Below, piece by piece: positions 24,201 to 36,200 of a DNA stretch of 64,000 bases. Position 1 is the first letter of the stretch. Each line of letters starts with the position of its first letter. A program made the position numbers and the translations under genes. The DNA is from Aldrovandia affinis. Lineage: Eukaryota; Chordata; Actinopteri; Notacanthiformes; Halosauridae. The notes beneath the pieces were generated by a model that saw only the letters and a program-made list of their open reading frames with translations, searched no databases and was not told where the DNA came from. The stretch is taken from the NCBI GenBank assembly GCA_029706075.1, contig JAINUG010000197.1, forward strand, positions 434,001-498,000. Direction: 5' to 3'.

Positions 24201-27200
24201 TACTGAGATTTGTACCGGGACCTGGTTTCAGAAGGAGAGAAGGAGAGAAAGAGTTGAGTGTCATCAGCATAACAGTGATATGAAAAACCATGAGCAGAGA
24301 TAACCAAACCAAGTGCCTTGGTATACCGGGAGAATAGGAGGAGGCCTAGCACCAAGCCCTGCGGGACTACAGTAGAGAGGGTGTGAGGAGGGGAGAGCGA
24401 TCCTCTCCAGGCCACCTGGTAGGACCGGTCAGCCAGGTATGATTCAAACCATGCCAGTGCAGATCCAGAGATTCCCATCTCGGCGAGAGATGAGGGCAGG
24501 ATCTGGTGGTCAACGGTGCCAAATGCAGCCGATTGGTCGAGCAGAAGGAGGATGGAGATGAGTGATTGGGTATTTGCCGAGTGGAGAGCCTCAGTGACCG
24601 CGAGCAGAGCAGTTTCAGTAGAGTGGGCTGCCTTGAAGCCAGATTGGTTGGGATCAAGCAGGTTGTTCTTTTGGGACAGACAGTTGATTCTATACAGCCC
24701 GTTCTACAGTCTTGGATTGGAATGAGAGGAGACAGGGGTGGTATGGGCCCTTTTTTTAAAGAATTTGTTTCTGATTTTGTCCCATTTCTCCCAATTTAGT
24801 AGACAATTACACCCTCTATTTTTCATGTCAATCTCCCCCTTGTATTGCAAGTTCGCTGCCGTAGCTCTGTGCAGTGACAGAGGCAAAGTATCGTCTCCTC
24901 CGAGATGGCACTCGCTAAGCCTGTCTACCGTAACTCCGGTACTCCAGAGCCACTCATACACAGTGGACTCATGTCAGCTTCCCTCCCTCCTCCCTGGGGC
25001 GGACAGCCAGTTGCCGCCCCCTAGTGGCACTCCCAGCCAGAGCCGACTCAGGCACGGCCGGTAGAATCAAACCCTGGTTGCAGTGGCCAGCGTCGAACGT
25101 TGTAACCACTAGACCACCTGAGGGGGGAGGGAATGGAATCAAGAGTGCAGATGGTAGGATGATGGGAGTGATTAACCCTCTGAGGTCCGTGCTAAGCTTA
25201 GAGGAGGTTTTTGATTTTGGCATGGTCTGATATTTATCTCAATTTCATCAACTTAACACACACTTACTCCAAAGTGTTTGATATTTTTATTTGAAGGACA
25301 ATCACAGCTACATTTATATGCCATCAATAGTGTGGTCAGTATCATATGCAGCTTGTAAATAGATCTACAAACACACAAGTTATAAAGAGTAAATTTTTCT
25401 GCCGTCACAAAAGTTGTGAAAGCACACACTAAACTATAGTGACGAATTGTTTTGCCAATATGCGTTTGTTCATCAAGGTCTTGTTTATGTAAGGGTGTGA
25501 AAATAGTTTAGCACATCTGAGATCTAAATAGCTAAAAACCTGTTTTTATCAGAACTGGTCACATTTATTTCAGGCTGTGGGAGGGCTATATGCTAATTTC
25601 AAGAATATTCATGATCCACACCTGAGGCTTGTCCACACCTGTAAAATCTGTCAGATGGGCCATCTCTCTCTCAAAGGCCGCCAGACAAAGAGAAAAGCCA
25701 TCAGAGTAAGCAATAGTCAGTGAGCCATGCAGAAAGTTTTTTTCATTTGGGAAGATTCATTGAAAACAAACTATATACAAAACATTCCAAATTAAAACAT
25801 GGTGAGACAATTTGTTCTTTCACAGTCTTTGGTGCCACTTCTCAAAACAGTTTCTGGTCAACTGTAGACACAAGGAACGTCACAAACCGCTGTTTCCCGA
25901 CATCTTGCAGAGTACACATTTATTGCAACCAACAGAAGCCAATTTGCCAACATCCAGAGTGTTTGGCAGTGGACACAGGCACATGATCAAAAGTAGCCCG
26001 TTTTCTGGGTTTAAGATATTTATCGTTAAACGTCTGTCGGAAAACGAAAGCAAAATCCGTGTCTGCGAAGACACGGAAAGACAAACAAAACAAAACCAAC
26101 GAACAGGAACAAACAAATCAAAGTAAACAGGTAAATCCACGTATCCAAAAACGTGGTATAAACTAAACGCTGGGAATCTAAACAACAACAAGCACACGAA
26201 CAAACAAGTTCTCGAGAGGCAAGAAACATTAATCACAATAGGTATTATCAAGCTAAGCTAGATAATGTCCAAGCGCCGAAACAGAATGCCAGCTGGTTAA
26301 ATATCCTCCCGTTAATTATTCGCAGCAGTCGAATACTTTTCACAGTATTTGAAAATATGGTAAATAAAATAAATATCAGCATACACCGTCTGTTGCTGGC
26401 AGCTCATAACCGTAAACACAGACAAGATCCGATATAATGTCGGGACATTGTTTACGCTGCAATTTAACACACGGAATTCATATATTGAATATATATACGA
26501 GTATTTGATAACATGGCAGATCAAATATAGTTACTTACTCTTCGTCAGTTATTGTCTTAAATCGCTTTCCATCGATGCTCTCAAACACTGCAGCGCAGAA
26601 AATCTTTCCATCTTGAATAAAATTGTATGTCTGTATAAAATCTTGCTTCAAATTGTCGGGACAGTTTGTGTTTGTTTACGCCGGCGTTTTCACACATGGC
26701 CCCACGCCCCTCCCCACACCTCCCCGAAACTCGCACCTAGTTACCATGTCAATAGAAGGGGGACGGTACTAAAAGGTAAAAAACAGAGTAAAAAACAAGG
26801 TTTACTTTTGGTCTAATTAACCTAATTTAAAAAATCCCATTTGATTTGCCAGTGCTCAAATCGGAAAGTCGCGATTCTAAGGTTTCTGTCAATGTTTTTG
26901 TCGCGTGTGTATGATAAAATATCGCGAAGTTAGAAATAGTAATATACTTTTATTGCTGCTGGGAGCGGCGCCGCTCCCGTCGACCTCAGGGGGTTAAGTT
27001 GTGATATGTCAGACTGGGTGAGAAGGAAGACAGGGAGGTGTGAGGTTTAGGACAGTAGCTGACAGTGGGGGGAGGTGAAGAGGGTTTAGGTACAGAGGGG
27101 AGAGGGAGGGAAAAAGACAGAAAGCAATGATCAGATGCATGAAGAGGAGATACTATAATGTTGGGCGAGGTGCAGTTCCTATTGAAGACAAGGTCTACTT

Positions 27201-30200
27201 GGTTGCTGGCCTTGTGGGTGGGTGGGGATTCTGCCATGGTGAAGTCGAGGGACTTGAGGGGGAGAAATGCAGAGGACTGAGGGGTGTCCAGCAGTAAGTA
27301 CGTTGAAGTCACCGAGAAGTAGGACGGGAGTGCCATGCTCAGTGAAGGAGCTGAGTAGGACATCCATCTCATCTAGGAAGCTCCCCAGTGGACCTGGTGG
27401 GCGATACAGAACAATAATGTGCCGTTTACATGGGACAGTGATAGTGACAGCATGGTATTCAAAGGTGGTGGGTGAGAAATGAGGAAGAGGAACAATACCA
27501 AATCTCCACAGAGGAGGAGATTAGTATACCTGTCCCTCTACCTCTACCTGTGGGTCGTGGAGTGTGAGAGAAGGTGTAGGTTGTGGAGAGAGCAACAGGG
27601 ATGGCTGTGTTTCGAAGGGTGATCCACATATCAGTGAGCACCAGGAACTGCAGGGAGAGTAGTGAGGCCTAGGCTGAGATGAAGTCAGCCTTCTGGACAG
27701 CGGACTGGCAGTTCCATAGCCCTCCTGCTACCACAACGTCTACACCGGTGGATCTAAGAGGGTGGATCAGATTGGAGAGGTTGCGGGTGTGAGTTGCAGC
27801 CCTCCTAGGAAGTATAGGAGAGGAGACACGGACTGGGATCGGAAGATTGCACATGGTGTTAGACGTATATATTAAAGATTTAGTAGAGGAGTTTTGGTAC
27901 TTGCCGTGCGGCAGCCAATCGGATTAGGCTCAGGTGAGCTTGCCTGTAAGTGAGGCCGCTGCTGTCTAAGGTCCTGTAGTCCTCTCCAGGCTGTGGGAGG
28001 GAACAGGAACATCTGACAGCAGCCAAAAGGGAGGCGCAGCCCTCTCTACTCCTCCCTTCACCTCTCCCAGTGTCACAGGGGTAATTACTTGCACTGACTA
28101 CCAGCTGGAAACAATAGGTACTTACCAGTCCCGCCCACTATTCCTCAAGCACGCAAGAAGGCTAAACAGATTTAGGGCTGACCCCATTTAGTCGACTGGT
28201 CGATGGGCTGTTGGTCGAGCAGTCGCGCGAAAACCCCCCCAAAAAACCCACATATTTTTCACAAATTCTCCACGCAGCATGAGACACCTAGATTCGCGCC
28301 ACAGTTCGGGGCGCTTGTTAGTAGAATAATTCATTCTGGACGCTGCGGGTATGGCAGTGACAGGCATTCACTCTTAACATAGCTAGGCCTATATATGTTC
28401 TCTTTAAATTATATTAGGAAGTTAAGGTAATAGTAATGTTGTGAATAATTTAGCAAAACTAATAAAAGTAACATTTTATAATAAATGTGTTTTGCTAATT
28501 GTATGGTTTATATATTTATAACTAACATGCGTAACACCCCCTTTCATGCAGCCTATATTGTATCCTTCTTGTCTTAGGCACGCGAATGTGCATTTTAATT
28601 GTAGTACAAGATTTGCCTACAGTTAAGATTAATGATATTTAATTACTCATTTCGATATAACCTAAGAACATAATGTCAAATAAAAAATCTGGAGTATGGC
28701 AGCATTTCGTTTTAGTCGCGGACGATCCAAAAAAAGTGGAATGTGAACTTTGCAAGCGGGTTTTCCAAGGCAGGGTTTATCATTAATAAAAGGAGGAGCA
28801 GCCTTTTGCCAAAAAAAATTGACAAGCTAGTGTTCCTGTGCCATAACGTGAAATGACTGGGGAAGTAGGCCATCAGACGGTCTCCGACTCAAGTAAGTTA
28901 TTTTCGATAGGCTATAGCCACTTTATGTTCAGCTTTAGGCTACAATTTAAGACATTAGGCTATGTGTGATCATTCGTTTGTTAGCCAATTTTTTTGCAAA
29001 AGAGATTTTAAATCCCAATGAGACCAACCTGGTTAATTAAATAAAACATAGCCTACACATTAGAATGTGTTATGGTTGTGGTCAAATAAAAGCATCAGCC
29101 TATTATGTGGCCATACCACAACTTCACAAGCGCAACGGCAGAATCTGCAAGGAGGCTCAGAACGGAGAAGTTATTTTTATTTCCGGTAATCTTGTGTCAT
29201 TCACTTAAGAAAGCTATAAAACATGAGACAAGCGCAGTGTCCATATAGTTGTATTTATTAAAACAAATAGGGTGTGTCATATAGAAAGAAAAAAATATGT
29301 TTTTCGACCAATCGGAAAAAACGGATGACAGTTGGTCGACCAAGATTTGTTTTAGTCGGGGACAGCCCTAAACAGATTGATTGTTAGGAACAGCGACAGT
29401 ACAAACAACAAATTTGCGTCAAATTAACTAAATAACACTAAAATGAGGCTACAACAGATAGATAGAATTATGTGACACAAAGTGAAGCTACAACAGATAG
29501 AATTACGTAGGAACAACTATAACAAATGTGATTGTACACCGGATTTCTTACAAGTCTCAACGCCAACCGATGATTAATACAAAACCAGATACAAATGCAC
29601 ACTGAAAGCTTGATCTTGCCATTTATTCTGAAAACATGGCATATTTGTCTCCACTGCTGAATCTGTCTGACATTACCCTACTCCTTTATATCCAAGTTCA
29701 GGTGCAGTCCAAAGAGCTGTTCTTAAAGAATGGTGGAGCAGTATTGATAATCGCATGATAACTCATATTATTAGTTTGGAGTAGCATTGTTCTGTGCCTG
29801 TGTTGATATTTCTGTGAGAATAATGCACAAATAATATTTTATCATTTATACTTTCTGCTCACATTATATCACATCTAATAATATGTGATATTAACTTAAT
29901 TTATTTTCAATGTATCTCACTAATTTGGACATTGTGCCTGCTTTTAAATGCAGTATATACAGATATACTGTGGATGAATAGCATTTTCACAAACGATATC
30001 CCTCCCTCTCCTTCCGTTTAGTATTTTCACTAAATGTAGGTCTGATTTAATGCAGTAATTTCTTTGGTAAAGTTGGAAATTAGAAACCATTAGAACTGCC
30101 TGTGCTTTGATAATTTCATGGAAGAGCATCTGTGTGAGAATGGACAGGTAAAGTGGGGGGAAATTAAAGCTCATCAGTGTTAATTAAGTCTTTGAGGATG

Positions 30201-33200
30201 TGACAGCATGCGCTTTGTTCCCTGGCAGAGCTGCTGCTTAAAGACGCAGAGGGCACAGCGGCCACTAGTAGCGGCACCTCCAAAACACCTTCAGGAGGGG
30301 TACTGGAGAATACTGCTCTACAGGTAGACGGCACCTCCGCCTCCCTGCACACACACATGCTAACTACACCCGTGTAGCTAAGCTCAGCACCAGTTCGCTG
30401 GTTCAATTCCCAGGTGGAGCACTGCTGTTGACTTTTTTTTACCCTTGAGCTAAAGGTACTTAACCTGAATTGCTTCAGTAAAATATCCAGCTGTATAAAT
30501 GGATTGCATGTAAAAGAAATGCAAACTGTGTAAGTCGCTCTGGATAAGAGCGTCTGTTAAATGCCTAAAATGTAAATGTACACCCACACACTCAGCAGCT
30601 CCCTGCAGATACACAGCACCTCCACACACACTAGCTAGGTGATTGAGATGCAACTATTAACATTTGTTAACTAGGTACTCAGCCTGCACCTGTGTCTTAG
30701 CTCTATTTAGCTGCCAGTCTTGTAGTCTTATAGTTACATTTCAATTTTTTGAAGTGTAACAAATTCACCAGTGACAGAAACAGCCTGGGGTATGCCCCCA
30801 TAAACAGAACACTCATCTATAACAGACTCCATAAAGATTCTAACACAGATCCAAAATACATTCTACTCTTTAACCGATTCTACAAAGATCTAACCGTGTC
30901 AAAATATACATAACAGTGTTGCTATTTTGTTTACAAACTACCTGCAATGCTTCAACTTCACAAAAGGTTAATCTAAACAGACGGAAGACCCAACAGACAA
31001 GTATATAATAATCTAAAGTATATGTGAAATGTATGCTAGGGCTCTTAATGCCCGTTTAAATGGCAGGCCTTACTTTGTGATTGTGCTTTGATGGGTCCTC
31101 TGAGCAGCTGCAGAAGAGGGTCTGTTCCCTTGAGAAAGAAGCAGAGGTACTGAAGCAGACCAATCAAGAGATGTCCGAGGCCAGAGAAAGGCTGCAGAAG
31201 AGGGCATGGTCACTGGAGAAGGAGGCAGAGAGCTTCAGAGAGGCCAATCGGGAGCTGTCGGAGGCCAGGGAGCAGCTACAGATGTCCCTGCTCCGGCTGC
31301 GCAGTCAGGGTGCGGCGCAGGAGCAGGCGGACCAGGACTGGCACCATGGCGTAGTGCAGGAGCTGGAGAGGGAGCTGGGGGCGTGCAGGAGGCAATTGGC
31401 GCGGGTGAGGAGGGAGGGAGCCCAAATGAGGCACCGGCTGGAGAGGGCCCGGCAGGACATGCGGCTGCTCAGGGCAGCCCGGGACCACAGCCGCTCCCAC
31501 TCCCACAAACACCATGGAACCACAGCAGCCTCACCCAAGGGCTCACTGCGGCAACGCCAATATCCATGCCTAACCCGCTGCAGACAACACATACGCCCAA
31601 GCACCAGTAAGGACGGCTGGGAGGACATCAGCATAGACAGGTAATCTTACTGCACTGCTCATTAATACAGACAATAAGCTTACTGTACTACACTTATTGT
31701 TGTTACAGGTAACATTATTGGACTGCTTATTAATACATATGGGTAAGCTTAATGTTCTGCATTTTTTTAAATTATTACTGGGGTTACAGGTACAGGCAAC
31801 CTTACTGTATTACACTCATCATTATTATTGGAGTTCCACAGCAGAGGGACAGTGTGCACACGGCTGAGTGAATTTGTGCTCCCATCTATTTGGAATTCAA
31901 GAGCAAAAAAAAAAAAGTCCCACTGTCAGATGGTTTGAAATGTCCTGGGATGTCTTGCTCCAGCTTATTGAGTGAAATTTGCATGCAGAATTAGCCTCTG
32001 CAGGAGCAGCTGAACCTGTGCCAGAAAACGCAGAATAAGGCCATGCTTGATTTCTTCCTCTGATGCTGTTTTCACGCTGTTACTGGACTTGAAATTGACA
32101 GTTTGGCAGGTTGATTTAATTTGCTGGTGCTTTACATACTGGGCCCTGACAGCTGAGGGTTCCCAGGCAGACCCACTCAGTCAGTTCAGCTATCGAGTGA
32201 TACGTCCATCCACAGCCAGATCCCGCTTTCTCTCTCCTCTTAATTTCGTTAGATCAATTTTCACTGACCCTTTTCGGCTTTCTGCCAGATGTCTAAGCAT
32301 CTAAGTCTAACATTCTTTAAATTAAGTAGCAGTGATGGTAATTATTTCATGCATGTTTTATGCAAAACCTGTGAGCTAACATTTATTGAATGATAGTTTA
32401 AGTGGTTTGGTCTCTGATACCTTCCACTAAGTTGATGTTTTACAGTTTGCTCTTTCCTATAAAGGGTAATATTGGCAGACTTTATAGCAATTGCTGTGAT
32501 TCCTGTAACAGGGAGGCATGGAATGAAAAAAAATAAATAAATTGGTGTTGTGTTCATGTTTGCAACAAATGCATGTAAAATACTGGTAAAACAGTTGTGT
32601 TCAACAAGCAGGTTAATCCTTTCCATCGTGGTTTTAGTAAATACATTTCAGTTTAGTTTTTAGGCCTTGTATTCATTTTTATTTAAGTTTTTATTTTGGG
32701 TACCAATTTAATTTTAATTGCAATAACTACAGTTTCAGAAACCAAAAGTCATGAGTGTTGTGGTCCTATTGCATATGACAATAGGGCAATGAAGTTCTAT
32801 CGACCCCGACCCCGGCCTACTATACTGTAACGTCATTTTATGAGACAGAAACACACAACACACAAGTGCAACTGTTGAGCCTTTCCAAACATTTTTTTTT
32901 TAACACACACTCATTGTCTTGTTGGTGTGCCAAACGAATCATACTCATATCCATAAAGTAGGACTCATCCTCATAATGGGATATACTATTACGAATACTA
33001 CTACTAATACTCTTAAACGCTTAAACCAGAAGTGCGCTTTAAAACGTTAAAAAAGGTGTCGGGGTAACTTGGGGTGCCTGTGATTTATGCAAATTGATAC
33101 AAACACCCTAGCGTGTCGTCTCTATTATAGCAGCTAATTTATTCATTATCTTAACCCACTTATTCCTGGTCAGGGTCACTGGGGGCTGGATCCTATCCCA

Positions 33201-36200
33201 GCATGCATTGGGCGAGAGGCAGGAATACACCCTGGACGGGTTGCCAATCCATCGCCAGGGCACATGCACCATTGACCACCATATACCACGCACTCATACC
33301 CACGGGCAATTTAGACTCTCCAATTAGCCTAACGTGACTGTGGGAGGAAATCCATGCGGACACGGGGAGAACATGCAAACTCCACACAGAAAGGCCCCGG
33401 CCGGGATTCGAACCCAGGACCTTCTTGCTGTGTGGCAACAGTGCTATCCACTGCACCACGTTCCGCCTGCTACTATAGCCTATCTAGCTTTGATGTAATA
33501 AATTATATTACAGTATTATAAATATAAAGGCAGGTTTGCACAAGCGCACAAAGTTGTGCTATCTTTGTGTAACTTGCCATATACTATTTTACGTTGCCAG
33601 TGCCAATCTCGGTTGACGTTAGCTAGCTAGCAGCACAGAGTTAGCCTTTTACACAGCACATTGGCATTGACTAGCTCAGCAACACAAAGGAATTATGCTA
33701 TCAAAAAAAACAAACGTTTCTACTGTACGCAAGATTGTGATTTTGGTTCGACTTACACCACAAAGGTTGGTGAACAGACAAGTGATCATTAGATCACTAA
33801 GAGCTAATTTACCCGGGAGGCGGGAGCTAGCTAGCAACTTTTCTATCGACAGAGACTGCAATCTGCAATTTCAAAATAATATTGTTTTCTTGTGTGCACA
33901 GTCGGTAGATGACAGGAACTTATTCTAACAAACAATTATACATGTATTTTCTGTACAGACAGAGATTTTCTGACACTGAGTGGGAGAAGGCACACAGCAC
34001 ACACCTCTCTAATCCAATCGCGGCAACAGGATACAACTACTCATCATCTATTTCTTTACAGAGCATTTAATTTGAGCGTGTTCAGTAGGCCTCGTAGCCT
34101 ATAATATGGATAGTATTTAATAATATATAAACAACTATAATGGCAGGGTGGTCACAAAAGACTTAATCACTCTCCCCGATATGACAACAGTGTTGTGAAG
34201 TGCTATGATCATTTATTTACCTATCAGTTTGCTGGTACAGTACCTACTGAAATCAAATATAGATGGAACATCTTCTTGTTTTAGTTTGATTTCAATTGGA
34301 GTCATCAAATTTAAACTTTGAAACATTATCCTAGTCTGTAAAATTAGCACTACAAACCCCGGCATGCCAACCTATAGGAGGATTGGCGCAGTTCATTGTA
34401 GCAAGCCATTGTTTCAACACATTGTGGATTTTGGGCAGTTTGTGAAAATGAACATCTGTGTTGTTGTAAAAGGAAAAAAATTAAGGCAGTGGCAGACACG
34501 CCGGGGGTGGTATATAGAGGTTAATAATAAGTTGATAAAGTTAGCTAGTCACTTGTTATGTAGCTCTGTTCGTGGAAAGGAATACACTTGTTACTGGCTA
34601 AATTGTATAACTTAAAACGAGACAGACGAGAACAGGAATGTTGCGAGACTCGAGGGGAGGAAAAAAAGATGAGGGGGCGAGCCTGGCAAGCGAGGCTAGT
34701 GGCCAAGATAAATTAGCCTACCTCCGTCAAAAATCTGACAAGTCAATATTGGTAAGTTTGGGTTGATGATGACAATCACTGACATAGATGACAAGTTGTA
34801 TAAGATTCTGACCTATGATAGTCCGTGTCTAAGTAGACTTAGTTTGTCACCTCTCCTCTTCTATCCTGGACCTCTTTTTTAAAAAGGACGATATTCTGCA
34901 TTGTAAAGTGTAACTGGCGTTATCCTATACTATAATTTTACACTAAAATAGGCTAGCTACAATCTAACGTTAACAATTATTTGCAATCTCTGTCACTCGC
35001 CTTTCAGAGACAGTGGGTTGCTGTGGTGGTGCATCCAAATGAATACAATTGTCTTGGGGCTGGTTGCCAGAGAACTCTCACTGTGAGGAGTGGCGTCTCT
35101 GTGCGTTTGGGTTGAAAAGAGCTCAGACTGAAAAGTTTGAGTGTCTCTGTGTGCATGGGTTTGGGAAGCACTTGAGAAGTCACTGGATATGTGTGTGCCT
35201 GGGGGTTCTAGGAGAACTCCAGTCTGAAGAGGCACGGTGTCTTGTTGAGAGGTGTGTTGAGTTCTACCCTGTCCCAGTAAGTGTTGATGCATGTTAAATG
35301 TGGATGTATGAGGGCGGTGTGGAAAGCCGCTGATTGTCTGTGTTGTGTGTTCTCCCGAAAGGGGATTCCCCCCTCGGAGGAGGCAGGCTTTCATTTATTG
35401 TTGGTTATTTTAGTTTGTTATTTTAGTTAATTGTTTTTGCCCGAAAGCATTGCGGCAAGTAGGGTGAAGACTTAACTTAGGGTCTGGGAGAGAGGTGGAA
35501 AAAAAATTAAGATCTGGTCCGTAGACCGGCAAACCCCACTCCTCTGCCAGTTCTTACCATCAGCTGCTCTGCTCCAGTCCAGGGATTGTCACGTGGCATG
35601 TGGCACCCATATTTATCAAATTAGCACTATAAATTACTTTGGATTAGCATATTATCCTAGCTATATATTTTCCTTGCTCTCACCAAGTACAAGTACAAGT
35701 ACAGGTGCAGCCAGAGTATCTAACTAAAGCTAAGCAAGCTAACTAGTTAATGCTACAGTTGTTTCTTAACCAGTTAGTTAACCAGGGAATGTAACAGTTG
35801 CATCTTAACTAGCTAGTTAAATTAGCTAGATAGAAAACTGGCAAGCTAATGTTAGCAACATATACGTTTTCAAATTTATTTAGGACTTTCCCGTTCACTC
35901 CCCCTTAATGCTCAGGGTGTTGCGGAGAACTTTATCAAAAACATGCTCTCACATGGACAAGTTTGCTTTCCGGTTAGCCTAGCTATGGAGGTAGCCATAT
36001 CATTGTAGAATAGAGGCTAGCTTGCGCTCAGCCTGCCAGTGCTTTCCAAAAGGTTACTTAAGTATTTCCAACACAGCCACCTAATGGTCGCAAAAAAAAA
36101 AATTCTAAATGCTGGGAGTCCATATCCGATAAGATGAGTGCTTTAACTAAGAGAAACGAAAACATAAAATATTTTATCTGGTTTTAAATTGTATTTTTGT

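Noticed and set aside
31206-31610. 134-codon open frame (Gly/Ala/Glu-rich) in a second frame of exon 13
   Set aside because: It is a shadow of the GC-rich centlein exon, whose frame is fixed by both splice phases.
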